Source: Parapedobacter tibetensis
GTDB lineage: Bacteria > Bacteroidota > Bacteroidia > Sphingobacteriales > Sphingobacteriaceae
Direction of reading: 5' to 3'
DNA: 64,000 nucleotides
NCBI RefSeq assembly: GCF_024704835.1
Contig: NZ_JAMXBE010000002.1
Span: 372,001 to 436,000, forward strand
This document shows, one piece after another, positions 1-8,891 of the stretch. Positions within the stretch are counted from its first letter, which is position 1. Every line of letters begins with the position of its first letter. Position numbers and translations under genes: made by a program. The notes beneath the pieces were generated by a model. It did not search any database. It was not told the DNA's origin and saw only the letters and a list, made by a program, of their open reading frames with translations.

Positions 1-78
1 GTTCATTCAAAGATGTCCTTTCCCTCGGAAAATGCTTTTGAGATTATCTTGCGTAAGGAGTTGGGGTTGCCGGATTAA
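1..78 (+). CDS. C-terminal fragment of an unrecognised protein
   Basis: Frame 1 is open from the window edge to a TAA at 76-78 and gives 25 residues ending in LRKELGLPD. The gene begins outside the window. The tail is too short to assign to a family. Its reading frame and ordinary codon use suggest a real gene end rather than chance, but this cannot be proved from 25 codons. Confidence 0.5.
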   Translation, partial: VHSKMSFPSENAFEIILRKELGLPD

Positions 79-388
79 CAAGGCTTTCAAATCTGATGAA
101 TAATTTAAAAACCATGCGTCCGTTTGGGTGTCAAGATCAGGAAGCAAAATGGTCGACGATCTTCGACGCAGTGGTTTTTAATAGGAAAATGGAACCTGCA
201 CGTCGGATAAATCAAAATTAATAGCGTGTGCGGGTTAGCCAATTTTTTTTTACCTTGCAATTGCAAATAGCCAATTTAGTGACCAAAAAAAGTAAAGAAA
301 ATGGTCGACACTATCCGCTATAGAATTGGCGACATTCGCTTTCGGGCTTTGTTCGCGAAAATTTATTTATGTAAAGTACATTTTTCAA
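79..388. other. Intergenic region, 310 bp
   Basis: No convincing gene is seen between the partial gene and the DUF4488-like gene. A 12-bp direct repeat, AAAATGGTCGAC, occurs at 146-157 and 298-309. The first copy runs into a small inverted repeat, GTCGA/TCGAC, at 153-168. A T-rich stretch near 242-251 may belong to a promoter, but no exact TAnnTTTG element is present. Confidence 0.4.
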
Positions 389-868
389 ATGATGACAACA
401 AGTAAAATTCATACAACAACCTATTGGAATAAAGGTGTGTTGCTCGCATTGATGCTATTTGCATTGCCTTCCATGCAATCATTTAGTCAGGGAAACCGTG
501 CGGATTTGTTTGTGGGAGTGTGGGAACTGGTGGGTATGGCGAATGCGAACACCAATGGTGAGGTGCTGAAGGTTCCTGCCGGTAACTACAAGATTTTCGG
601 CGCGGATGGGAGCTATTTATTTATGCAGTGGACTCCCCAAGGCTCGCGTTATGTACAGGAGGGAACCTTCAATGTGCTTACTGACAGTACATACGCAGAG
701 CATATTAAACATGCGCTGAACAAAAATCTTGAAGGCAACCAATATGAAATCACTTACCGTTCTGCAGAAGACAGTACGATAACGATTGAGGGCAAGATAG
801 ATGGTTTCAGTTATCGGGAGTTGTGGCGGAAGGTAATGGCAGAAGTATTGCCCCCTGTTTCCCGTTAA
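389..868 (+). CDS. Secreted DUF4488-like protein
   Basis: The ATG at 389 (or the adjacent one at 392) is preferred to upstream non-ATG codons because the protein then starts with a short polar segment and a hydrophobic stretch (VLLALMLFALPSMQSFS) that ends near a probable signal-peptidase site before QGNRADLF. The mature part of about 120 residues resembles the DUF4488 lipocalin-like family of Bacteroidetes: GVWELV near its start, then a KIFGADGSYLF segment, YVQEGTF, a YAEHI segment, and a final ELWRKV. The function of that family is not known. The protein is probably periplasmic or surface-exposed. The neighbouring beta-lactamase-like gene has its own promoter, so the two need not be co-transcribed. 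Confidence 0.7.
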   Translation: MMTTSKIHTTTYWNKGVLLALMLFALPSMQSFSQGNRADLFVGVWELVGMANANTNGEVLKVPAGNYKIFGADGSYLFMQWTPQGSRYVQEGTFNVLTDSTYAEHIKHALNKNLEGNQYEITYRSAEDSTITIEGKIDGFSYRELWRKVMAEVLPPVSR

Positions 869-925
869 TTGCGTTGTCCTATAATAATTCAAATTCAGTG
901 GCGTTGTTTGTTTAAGGTAAATAAA

Positions 926-957
926 TTTGCTTGCTTTAACTTGGTGCCCTAACTTTG
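926..957 (+). promoter_or_regulatory. Bacteroidetes-type promoter for the serine hydrolase gene
   Basis: TTTG at 926-929 is followed after 20 bp by TAACTTTG at 950-957. This matches the Bacteroidetes sigma-factor consensus (TTTG, 19-21 bp, TAnnTTTG). Transcription would start near 964. The TTG codon at 955 that extends the next reading frame lies inside the -7 box, so it cannot be the start codon of a transcript from this promoter. Confidence 0.65.
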
Positions 958-981
958 GCGGCTCAATCATTCAACACCATT

Positions 982-2172
982 GTGCGATATTCATTAAGAC
1001 CGACTTCCATTTTAGTTATTACCGCCCTAATCATTGCATCATGCACCTCTTCCGAAAAGAAAAGACTGAGAACCGCACGTAAACAGCAGGAGAAAGACAG
1101 CCTGATGCTGGTATATGATGCCACGAAAGCGGACCAGCGCCTCGAAGCGTTTATGCAACGGCTGCATAGTCGCTCTGGCTTCAATGGCAATGTGCTCATC
1201 GCTAAAAAAGGCAAAATTCTTTATCAAAATACTTTTGGCTGGGCCGATTACCTGATGAAAGACAGTCTCAAGATTACCTCGCAATTTGAATTGGCCTCGG
1301 TATCCAAGCCACTCACAGCCACTGGGCTGCTCAAACTTTGGGAAGAAGGCAAAATTAAGCTGGAGCAGACCGTGGATGAGTTTTTTCCGGATTTCCCGTA
1401 TTCCGGCATCACGATCAAGCAACTGCTTTCCCACCGCTCGGGTCTTACCAACTACCTCTACTTTACAGATAAACTATGGCCGGATAAGCGCAAAGGAATG
1501 TCTAATATGGACGTGATGGAACTGTTGGCCATGCACAAACCAGAGAAATACGCCAATCCCAATGTGCGGTTCTTCTATAACAATACCAACTACATGATTT
1601 TAGCGGCCATCATCGAGAAGGTGAGCGGGCAAGATTTTGCCGTGTATATGCAAGAAAACGTATTCGGTCCCGCAGGCATGAAAAATACAGCAGTGTACTC
1701 CACTGCGGTATATGAAAAAATCCCAACGGGAGTCATCGGGCACGACAGGGTCTGGCGGCGCTCCGTGGTGCAGAATTTCCAAGATGGGCCAGTAGGTGAC
1801 AAAGGCATCTATAGTACGGTGCAGGATTTGTTTCTGTTTGATCGGGCGCTGCAAGAAGAACGCCTGCTTAAGGCGGAAACCTTGGATTCGGCTTATGCCG
1901 GCCACAGTACACCCACCAAGGAAATATTCAACTACGGCTACGGGTGGCGCACCTTCGACCCCGGTAACCATAAGGTGGTGTACCATACCGGTTGGTGGCA
2001 TGGCTTCCGTAACCTTTACATCCGTGACTTGAAGGAGGACATCACCATCGTATTGCTTACCAACCTTGCTAATGGTAGCCTACTCAACCTTGATGAAATG
2101 TATCAAATACTTGATATGCCAGTCATCCGGCAAGGGGCTTATTCCTCCCAAGGGGAGTTCATGGCCAACTAG
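982..2172 (+). CDS. Beta-lactamase-family serine hydrolase, lipoprotein
   Basis: This is a penicillin-binding/class C beta-lactamase-fold serine hydrolase of about 396 residues. The GTG at 982 is chosen because the in-frame TTG at 955 is part of the -7 promoter box, and because GTG gives a standard lipoprotein signal (MRYSLRP, a hydrophobic run, then IIASC with Cys21). The SxxK motif reads SVSK (about residues 106-109, nucleophile Ser106), the tyrosine motif reads YNN (about 199), and the third box reads HTG (about 335) inside YHTGWWHG. Such proteins are often D-aminopeptidases, esterases or PBP4-like carboxypeptidases rather than true lactamases, and the substrate is unknown. It probably sits on the periplasmic face of a membrane. 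Confidence 0.85.
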   Translation: MRYSLRPTSILVITALIIASCTSSEKKRLRTARKQQEKDSLMLVYDATKADQRLEAFMQRLHSRSGFNGNVLIAKKGKILYQNTFGWADYLMKDSLKITSQFELASVSKPLTATGLLKLWEEGKIKLEQTVDEFFPDFPYSGITIKQLLSHRSGLTNYLYFTDKLWPDKRKGMSNMDVMELLAMHKPEKYANPNVRFFYNNTNYMILAAIIEKVSGQDFAVYMQENVFGPAGMKNTAVYSTAVYEKIPTGVIGHDRVWRRSVVQNFQDGPVGDKGIYSTVQDLFLFDRALQEERLLKAETLDSAYAGHSTPTKEIFNYGYGWRTFDPGNHKVVYHTGWWHGFRNLYIRDLKEDITIVLLTNLANGSLLNLDEMYQILDMPVIRQGAYSSQGEFMAN

Positions 2173-2246
2173 TGTCATCCGTGTTCTATTTTTTTATATA
2201 CAACCGCTAAGTAATTTTTTTATCCTTAGTTTTGTCCTACTTGTTT

Positions 2247-2612
2247 ATGGAAAATAAAAAAACACTGATCATCGGCGCGACCACCAACCCTGCCCGCTAC
2301 GCTAGTTTGGCAGCCCATCGTTTGGTTCAATCCGGCCATGATATTGTCAACATCGGCATCCGAAAAGGAGAGGTGGCCGATGTGGCCATACAAGCTGCAG
2401 GCGATGTGTTGCCTGATATCCACACCATTACACTCTATATCGGGCCACAGTTGCAGCCCCAGTATTACGACTACATCCTCCAAACCAAACCCAAACGCAT
2501 CATTTTCAATCCCGGCACAGAAAACCCGGAACTGGCTGATTTGGCCAAGGCAAATGGAATCGAGACGCTCGATGCTTGCACGTTGGTACTTTTAGGGACT
2601 GGACAATATTAA
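2247..2612 (+). CDS. CoA-binding domain protein (YccU-like)
   Basis: This is a small Rossmann-fold protein of 121 residues. The ATG at 2247 gives MENKKTLIIGATTNPARY, with the GATTNPAR loop typical of the CoA-binding family, followed by a helix ending in HRL. Near the end come the conserved NPGTENPELADLAK segment and the DACTLVLL motif with the family cysteine. Members bind CoA or a related nucleotide and may act in protein CoAlation or as single-domain relatives of succinyl-CoA synthetase; no reaction is established. The sequence TAGTTTTG at 2227-2234 fits a -7 box, but no -33 TTTG is found at the right distance. Convergent with the thioredoxin gene, 11 bp apart. Confidence 0.8.
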   Translation: MENKKTLIIGATTNPARYASLAAHRLVQSGHDIVNIGIRKGEVADVAIQAAGDVLPDIHTITLYIGPQLQPQYYDYILQTKPKRIIFNPGTENPELADLAKANGIETLDACTLVLLGTGQY

Positions 2613-2623
2613 GCGAGTTGCTT

Positions 2624-3712
2624 CTAAAACAAGGTTTTTAATAGTTCTTCCAACGCTTCACCACGTAAATCCTTTGCAATAATCTTTCCTGAAGGATCGA
2701 TGAGTACATTGGTGGGGACTGATTTTACCCCATATTGTTGTGCCGCTTCATTTTTCCATCCTTTTAAATCAGAAACGTGATACCAGGTGAGGTCATCTGC
2801 CGCAATGGCCTTCATCCAAGCTTCTTTGTTGTTATCCAAAGAAACCCCAAGGATTTCAAAGCCCTTATCGTGGTATTTCTTATATGCGGCGACGACATTG
2901 GGATTTTCTTTCCTACAAGGAACGCACCAGCTTGCCCAGAAGTCGACCAACACATATTTTCCATGCAGTGACGAAAGCTTCATGGGATTCCCCTCAGTAT
3001 CGGGTTGGGTGAAGTCTTCGGCCATGACCCCAACGGCTGTTTTTTGAGATTCAGCGATTGCTTTTTCCAGTTCCTTTCCATAGTAAGAAGCCTTTGCATC
3101 CGCTCCCAACAGCGCGTGAAATTTGGCAGCCTTTGCCGGGTTTGGATAGCTCACATAACGATCCAGAATGATAAACGCGGCTAACGGAGAGTTGGGGTGC
3201 GCCGTCGCTAAATGATGCACAGCGGCCTCGGTTTGCTGGTCCAGTGCTTTAAAACCAGCCTCCACCGCGCTCCTGTCGCCGTTTTCACCGATGCTGTCCG
3301 ACAGCTTGTATAAGACGCCGGCCTGCTTGGTAATGGCATTCCAGTCTTTTGACCAAGCTTCCCATACAGGTTGTTCCTTTGAACCACGGATTTTGGCTGC
3401 TTTTAAGTTGCCCAAATGGCCGTTAATACGGATTTTTTCCTTAGGTGATACGATCACGGGAAGAAAATATTGGTCGTTGAATCGGGCAGCGATATAGATG
3501 GTTGAAGGAACGCGGCCCTTGAAGTGGAACTTGCCGTTTTGTGCCTGTACGGAATCCTTAACCAGGCTGTCGCCTAATTGATATTGAAAAATAACCTTGC
3601 CATTGGCCAGGCTGTCAATTTTCCCCTTGATGCTAAAGGGTTTGCTTTCTTGGGCGAGCAATACAATCGTACTGCTTAGGCCCAATAGTAATGTCAAGAT
3701 GCTTGTCTTCAT
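2624..3712 (-). CDS. TlpA-like thiol-disulfide oxidoreductase with DUF4369-type N-terminus
   Basis: This 362-residue exported protein is the last gene of the sigma/FecR-linked SusCD locus. Residues 1-20 form a signal peptide. Residues about 24-105 look like the DUF4369 beta-rich domain (IKGKIDSLANGKVIFQY), followed by a helical linker. Residues about 228-362 are a thioredoxin/TlpA domain with WASWCVPC (Cys263, Cys266) and the cis-proline region SVPTNVLID. It probably reduces or isomerises disulfides in the periplasm. Such genes often follow SusCD pairs in Sphingobacteriaceae, but the client protein is unknown. It starts 14 bp after the SusD stop, so co-transcription is likely. Confidence 0.88.
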   Translation of the reverse strand: MKTSILTLLLGLSSTIVLLAQESKPFSIKGKIDSLANGKVIFQYQLGDSLVKDSVQAQNGKFHFKGRVPSTIYIAARFNDQYFLPVIVSPKEKIRINGHLGNLKAAKIRGSKEQPVWEAWSKDWNAITKQAGVLYKLSDSIGENGDRSAVEAGFKALDQQTEAAVHHLATAHPNSPLAAFIILDRYVSYPNPAKAAKFHALLGADAKASYYGKELEKAIAESQKTAVGVMAEDFTQPDTEGNPMKLSSLHGKYVLVDFWASWCVPCRKENPNVVAAYKKYHDKGFEILGVSLDNNKEAWMKAIAADDLTWYHVSDLKGWKNEAAQQYGVKSVPTNVLIDPSGKIIAKDLRGEALEELLKTLF

Positions 3713-3726
3713 TTGCTATAATTTGA

Positions 3727-5331
3727 TTACCATCCCGGATTGTTGGGTTGGAGATTAGGGTTTTTATCCATTTCTGTTTGATAGATCGGAATGAGGTAAT
3801 GCTTGTCGGAAAATGGGCGCTCAATCACTACGGTTTCCGAGTAGGTTCTGTTTCCAGCTCCATCTTCTTCAATTCCGATCCCCCTTGTCGGGACACCTAG
3901 TTTTTCAGGGCCTTGTTCCCACCGTCTGATATCCCAGGTACGCGTACCTTCAAAGGCAAGTTCAATATTGCGCTCATGCCTGATTTTCTCCAAATTAAAA
4001 CCGGCTGCCGCAATCACTGGCATGGCTACGCTAGGCCTGCTTCGTATTTGATTGACATACCCACGGGCCTCTTCCACATGACCCAATTCATAGGCGGCTT
4101 CCGCAGCATTTAGCAATATTTCGGCATAACGCAAGATAATGTTGTTATTCCCCGGTCCGTACGAAGTAGTTGTATTGAACGGATCGAAAGCGGGATCGAT
4201 CATTTTCTTTAGGTAATATCCTGTGGCGGTAGGGTTGAAGCTGGGGTTATATGCAGAGCCCAATTTCAAATCCAATGTAATACCCTTCCAACTATTATCC
4301 CCGTCGAAAAAGATACTTGCATAGAAGCGCGGATCACGGTTGATGTACGGCTGTTGGGCATCATAACCGGATCCGGTTTCCTTCGGGAGTTTGCCATTCG
4401 TAAGCTCGTATTCATCGACGATGTTCTGGGTAGGCTGGTTGAGTCCGGCAGGACCTGGAGGCGTCAGTCCCCAGGGCAAGTTATAGTGGTGTACATGGTA
4501 CGCTTGAAAAGAAGCTTGGTACTGGTGGTCGAAGATGACCTCGCTGTTGTTGTCATTTGTCTCATAAAAAAGCTCCTGATAATTGGGGAACAGTGCATAG
4601 CCGGCCTGCCCAGCATGGTCGATAACCGCTTTGGCCGCGTCATAGGCCGCTTGCCAGTCACCCGATTTGCTGGCTGCGTAGAGCAATACACGCGATTTCA
4701 ATGACATTGCCGCACCACGGGTAACCCTTCCAGTGTTTCTGCTGTCATATTTCCAGGGTAAGTACTCGGCATTGATGAGACCGTCTAATTCCTCGGTAAG
4801 GAAAGCCACACCATCCAAATAGGGGGTGCGCTTTACGTTAAGGTCGTCATCAAGATTCTGTGGCACGGTGATGATGGGCACATCCCCGAAGTAGTTCATC
4901 AGGTAATGGTAAAACAACGCTCGTAAAAAACGGGCTTCATCACGTGTCCTGCCCTTGAAACCATCCGATGCCGGCAAGCGGTCCACATTCGCGATATAAA
5001 TATTGCAACGGCGGACAGCTTCATATAGGTCATCCCAGGTATTCATGATGCTGAAAGGCACACTGGATGCTACATAACTATCTTGATAGATGGAAACATT
5101 GTTGGTGCTGTACAGCTGGTCGCTGTATGCATCGCGCATGACTCCAGCAAACTCTGTGGGGATACTGGCGTAGGCACTGTTGAGAAACAGGCTGGCCAAG
5201 GTAGAGTCTTGCCAGATATCGGCATCACTGTATTGATCCAAAGGTTTGCTATCCAAAAAATTCTTTTTGCAGCTTGCAGTAAGCAGGATCAACAAAGCAA
5301 GCAGGATATAGTAAGCGTTATTAATCTTCAT
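3727..5331 (-). CDS. SusD/RagB-family nutrient-binding lipoprotein
   Basis: This is a 534-residue SusD homologue. The signal peptide ends in a lipobox, LLTASC with Cys21, followed by KKNFLDSKPLDQYSD, the usual SusD opening. A tetratricopeptide-like helical scaffold follows (ARFLRALFYHYLMNYFGDVPI around residue 130), and the C-terminus carries the family signature ILLNAAEAAYELG, RNIELAFEGTRTWDIRRW and a final NPNLQPNNPGW. It forms the surface lid of the SusC porin encoded just upstream (6 bp apart) and binds an oligosaccharide or other oligomer. No glycoside hydrolase lies in this locus, so the substrate cannot be named. Confidence 0.93.
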   Translation of the reverse strand: MKINNAYYILLALLILLTASCKKNFLDSKPLDQYSDADIWQDSTLASLFLNSAYASIPTEFAGVMRDAYSDQLYSTNNVSIYQDSYVASSVPFSIMNTWDDLYEAVRRCNIYIANVDRLPASDGFKGRTRDEARFLRALFYHYLMNYFGDVPIITVPQNLDDDLNVKRTPYLDGVAFLTEELDGLINAEYLPWKYDSRNTGRVTRGAAMSLKSRVLLYAASKSGDWQAAYDAAKAVIDHAGQAGYALFPNYQELFYETNDNNSEVIFDHQYQASFQAYHVHHYNLPWGLTPPGPAGLNQPTQNIVDEYELTNGKLPKETGSGYDAQQPYINRDPRFYASIFFDGDNSWKGITLDLKLGSAYNPSFNPTATGYYLKKMIDPAFDPFNTTTSYGPGNNNIILRYAEILLNAAEAAYELGHVEEARGYVNQIRSRPSVAMPVIAAAGFNLEKIRHERNIELAFEGTRTWDIRRWEQGPEKLGVPTRGIGIEEDGAGNRTYSETVVIERPFSDKHYLIPIYQTEMDKNPNLQPNNPGW

Positions 5332-5337
5332 GGTTGT

Positions 5338-8300
5338 TTAAAATGAAAGGTTGAGACCAACATTATATAATTTCTGGACGAGGTAGGTTGATGAGCCAAA
5401 ACTACTCATTACCGCTTCCGGGTCGGCATTCTTGATGTTGGTCAGTGTGAAAAGATTGGTGCCTGAAAGATAAATCCTCAATCCGTTTATTTTTGCTTTT
5501 TGCAGGATGTGGCTCGGTACATGGTATGCGATTTCCACATTTTTCAACCGCAAGTAAGAGGCATCCCTCACCCAGTAGTTGGATATTTGCTGGTTGTTGG
5601 TGTTCTCTTTGAACAGACGTGGATAACTGGCACTTGGATTGTCCGGTGTCCAGCGGTCGAGGTGGTCAGTTGTGGGTACACTGTTACCGGCAAAGGCCCA
5701 CTGGCTGATGCCGCCCATGTATTTTTCGATACCTCCGGCGCCCTGCAATAAGGCGTTGAGTTCAAAATTCTTGTAGTTGAGGCCAAGGTTTAACCCATAA
5801 ATGAAGGTTGGGTAGTTGCCTTTGCCGATGAGCACACGATCGTCTGCTGTGATTTCCCCATCACCATTGATATCCACATAACGGATATCACCCGGGGCCA
5901 CATTGTTGAGCAGCGGAGTAGGGCCTGCGTCAATTTCTTCCTGGCTTTGGTACAAGCCATCGGCCACATAGCCTATTGATGGGATGTTGATTTGTCCCAC
6001 GCGCACAGGCTGGCCAATGTTGCTCTGATAGGCCAGGGTTGCTGCTGGCTCGGGCATGTAGATTACTTTGTTTTTGTTGTAGGTAAAGTTTGGCCGGATG
6101 CTATATTGTACGTTGCCTACGGTATTTTGATGGGTGAGAGCGAGCTCGAAACCTTGATTGTCCACAATGGACAAGTTCTCACTGGGCAAGGTGCCACCAA
6201 TGGTAGCCGGTATGGAAAAGCTGCGGCTCGCAAGAATATCGCGGGTTCTTTTATAGAAATAATCGGCCTCCAAACCCAGGAGATTATCAAAAAATTGAGC
6301 TTCTAGACCAATATTCGTCAATGATGCTTTTTCCCAAGTAAAGGTGGTATTGGGAATAACACCTGGAACCAAGGCCTGCTGGTATTCTTCACCAAAGATG
6401 TAGTAGCTATTCAAGCCAGTACCCAAGGTATAATTATTTAGGTAGTCAAAGCGGCGCCCTACCCGATCATTGCCCATTTGCCCCCATGATCCACGGATTT
6501 TGAGGAAATCAATATGGCTATGGTCTTTTAAGAAATGCTCTTCGCTGAGCACCCATGCACCTGAGAGCGAAGGGAAGAAACCAAAACGCCCACCATCGGG
6601 GAAGACATCGGAGCCATCATATCTGAAACTAAAATCAAACAGGTATTTTTGGCGGAAGTTGTATCCAAATTGGCCAACCATACTCTGCCGGGCATCTTCA
6701 AAGGCACCACCCGAGGCCACGGCAGTCGTGGGATCTCCGGCAAAAAGCTGGTCAATCTGTGCCGAAGGGAAATTACTCCTGCCTCCGCGGAAATTATTCC
6801 CGGTGTTGCGGGTTTGAGTATAAAGTACCAATCCATTTACCTGATGGTTGCCAAAAGAACGATTGTACCGGAGGGAGGCCTCAGCCAACACGGTTTGCCC
6901 CTGCCTGAACGTCTCCGTCAACCAGGCCTTATTTTGTCCGGTTACCCTGGAAGAGTAGGTGCCATCCTCGTTCCGGATATAAGACGTATAGGGTTTGGCA
7001 AAATATTTGATATAGGTCGTATACTTATTGTATGAAAATGTTCCTTTGGCTGATAAGCCGGGCGCGAACGGGAAATCATACACGATGGTTCCAATGGATT
7101 CGATGCTGTTGAGGTCGGTATTGTTATATCCCCCCTCACGGGTAATGAGGTAAGGGCTTCCATTAACCAATGTGGTGAAGCCCGAAGGGATGGTGACGTA
7201 GTTGTAATACCCGTTGCTGAAACGGCTGGGAATAAGGGGGGAAATCTGACGGTAATAACCGCTGATGTTCGATCCGGCTATTTGATCCTTTGTCTTTTCG
7301 ATACGCCCATTAAGATTTAGCGAAACCCGTAAATTGGAAGTGATATCTGCGTCGAGATTGGTGCGTAGTGAATATTCTTTATAACCATTGGATGGAAATT
7401 GGCCCTGCTGGTCGAGGTATCCACCCGAGATGAAATACCTAGAGCGGTCGGAGCCACCATTCACCGAGAGGTTGTGTCGTTGCTGGTAGGTAATCGTTTT
7501 GTTCAATTCCTCGTACCAGTCGGTATTGGCATATCGATCGGGGTTGGAGCCGGTGCGGATTATCTCCAATTGCTCCGCAGTATAGCCCCGGCCCTGCGTA
7601 GGGTCAAAACGTGCTTCGTTTTGATATAGCTCATTTTCCAGTGTGGCATAGGTATAGCTATCCACCAAATCGGTCAATAAGGTAGGTTGTAGCAAACTGC
7701 TGTTGTGGCTGTATTGGAGTGATGTTTTACCTTGTTGACCCCTTTTGGTGGTAATGAGGATAACTCCATTGGCTGCCCGAGCACCATAAACGGCTGCGGT
7801 GGCCGCATCTTTCAATACCGAAATATTGGCAATATCATTGGGATTGAGGTGTGGTAGCCGTGCACTTTCAATTCGTTCGCCAGAGCCGGTATTCACGCCG
7901 GGTTCAACGGGAATGCCATCGACCACGACTAACGGAGAAGAATTACCAGTGGTGCTTACTCCCCGGATATAAAGCTGTGAATCGTCACGGCCAGGCTGGC
8001 CTGAACCCTGCACAGCCATTAGTCCCGGCAACCTTCCCACTAGTGCATTACTGACATTGGCGGTGGGGCTTTGCAATACTTCCTTGCTGGAAATGGTAGA
8101 TACCGAGCCGGTGATATGCTGTTTCTTTTGTGCGGAGTAACCCAATACAATCACTTCATCGAGTGTACCACTGGCGGCTTTCAACGATACACGTATGGAG
8201 TTGCTGGCATCCGGAACTATTTCCACAGGTTCGTACCCCATGTAATGGAAAGTCAAAACGGGGTCGGTCTGTTCATCGATGGTTAGGCCAAAATGTCCAT

Positions 8301-8778
8301 TTTCATCCGTTGCTGTACTATAACGGTTATTGCCTTTTAACATGACCGTGACCCCTGGCAGTGGATGGCCGGCTTCATCGGTCACATAGCCACTGATGCG
8401 ACGCTGATTAACGACGGTTCCCAAAGGCCTAAGTGTGATGGTTTCGTGGTCAATCAACTCATACTCATAGCCTGTGCCATCAAGGATTTGGTTTAGGACT
8501 TCAGCAACGGGTTTGTTGTTGACAGCAATACTTATTTTCTTCTGAAAAGGCCTGTCGTTGCTCCGATAAACAAATTTGTATGTGGTTTTTTGTTCAATGG
8601 CTTCCATCACTTTTGCAATGGAAGTATGTTGAAAATGCAGGTTTACCTTGGCGCTTTGGCTGTAAACGGAGGCTGTAGTAGTATAGCATCCAATGAGAAG
8701 TAAAGCGCATGATAGCTTTATCATTAAGAAGTGTTTGGTTAATGACCTAAGGTCAAGTTTTTGGAAATTTAATTGCAT
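5338..8778 (-). CDS. SusC/RagA-family TonB-dependent receptor with STN signalling domain
   Basis: The ATG at 8778 (MQLNFQKLDLRSL) is preferred over a longer frame without a better start, giving 1146 residues. A hydrophobic signal segment is followed by an STN (secretin/TonB short N-terminal) domain around residues 45-115 (NLHFQHTSIAKVMEAIEQ, then FVYRSNDRP). A carboxypeptidase-regulatory-like domain follows (RISGYVTDEAGHPLPGVTV), then the plug (VNVS/NALVGRLPGLM; IYIRG-type LYIRGVSTTG; VVVDGIPVE) and the 22-strand barrel ending in YNVGLNLSF. The STN domain is the part that signals to a FecR anti-sigma factor, which is encoded immediately upstream together with its sigma factor. The receptor imports an unknown substrate with its SusD partner. 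Confidence 0.93.
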   Translation of the reverse strand: MQLNFQKLDLRSLTKHFLMIKLSCALLLIGCYTTTASVYSQSAKVNLHFQHTSIAKVMEAIEQKTTYKFVYRSNDRPFQKKISIAVNNKPVAEVLNQILDGTGYEYELIDHETITLRPLGTVVNQRRISGYVTDEAGHPLPGVTVMLKGNNRYSTATDENGHFGLTIDEQTDPVLTFHYMGYEPVEIVPDASNSIRVSLKAASGTLDEVIVLGYSAQKKQHITGSVSTISSKEVLQSPTANVSNALVGRLPGLMAVQGSGQPGRDDSQLYIRGVSTTGNSSPLVVVDGIPVEPGVNTGSGERIESARLPHLNPNDIANISVLKDAATAAVYGARAANGVILITTKRGQQGKTSLQYSHNSSLLQPTLLTDLVDSYTYATLENELYQNEARFDPTQGRGYTAEQLEIIRTGSNPDRYANTDWYEELNKTITYQQRHNLSVNGGSDRSRYFISGGYLDQQGQFPSNGYKEYSLRTNLDADITSNLRVSLNLNGRIEKTKDQIAGSNISGYYRQISPLIPSRFSNGYYNYVTIPSGFTTLVNGSPYLITREGGYNNTDLNSIESIGTIVYDFPFAPGLSAKGTFSYNKYTTYIKYFAKPYTSYIRNEDGTYSSRVTGQNKAWLTETFRQGQTVLAEASLRYNRSFGNHQVNGLVLYTQTRNTGNNFRGGRSNFPSAQIDQLFAGDPTTAVASGGAFEDARQSMVGQFGYNFRQKYLFDFSFRYDGSDVFPDGGRFGFFPSLSGAWVLSEEHFLKDHSHIDFLKIRGSWGQMGNDRVGRRFDYLNNYTLGTGLNSYYIFGEEYQQALVPGVIPNTTFTWEKASLTNIGLEAQFFDNLLGLEADYFYKRTRDILASRSFSIPATIGGTLPSENLSIVDNQGFELALTHQNTVGNVQYSIRPNFTYNKNKVIYMPEPAATLAYQSNIGQPVRVGQINIPSIGYVADGLYQSQEEIDAGPTPLLNNVAPGDIRYVDINGDGEITADDRVLIGKGNYPTFIYGLNLGLNYKNFELNALLQGAGGIEKYMGGISQWAFAGNSVPTTDHLDRWTPDNPSASYPRLFKENTNNQQISNYWVRDASYLRLKNVEIAYHVPSHILQKAKINGLRIYLSGTNLFTLTNIKNADPEAVMSSFGSSTYLVQKLYNVGLNLSF

Positions 8779-8856
8779 ATTTACAAATGAATTTAAGACT
8801 GATGAAAGCAGCACCAACGCCAATTGAACACTGCTTTTGTTAACTAATTCAAGTAT

Positions 8857-8885
8857 GATGGGGTTTCTCTTTGAGAAATCCCATC
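8857..8885 (-). terminator. Strong hairpin between fecR and susC
   Basis: Two 13-base arms (GATGGGGTTTCTC and GAGAAATCCCATC) pair with one G-T wobble around a 3-base loop. The hairpin begins 6 bp beyond the FecR stop. No clear U-tract follows on the minus strand, so it may act as an attenuator, an mRNA stabiliser or a processing site that sets lower sigma/FecR than SusC levels. It could also be a weak terminator with a separate susC promoter downstream, although none with both consensus boxes is visible. Confidence 0.55.
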
Positions 8886-8891
8886 TTTCGT

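Noticed and set aside
2227-2234. Promoter for the CoA-binding gene
   Set aside because: The TAnnTTTG box fits, but no TTTG lies 19-21 bp upstream and the leader would be very short; kept only as a remark under the gene.
5338-8823. Longer N-terminus of the first SusC (start at 8823)
   Set aside because: The added 15 residues lack a typical start context and the ATG at 8778 already gives a positively charged start and hydrophobic signal segment.
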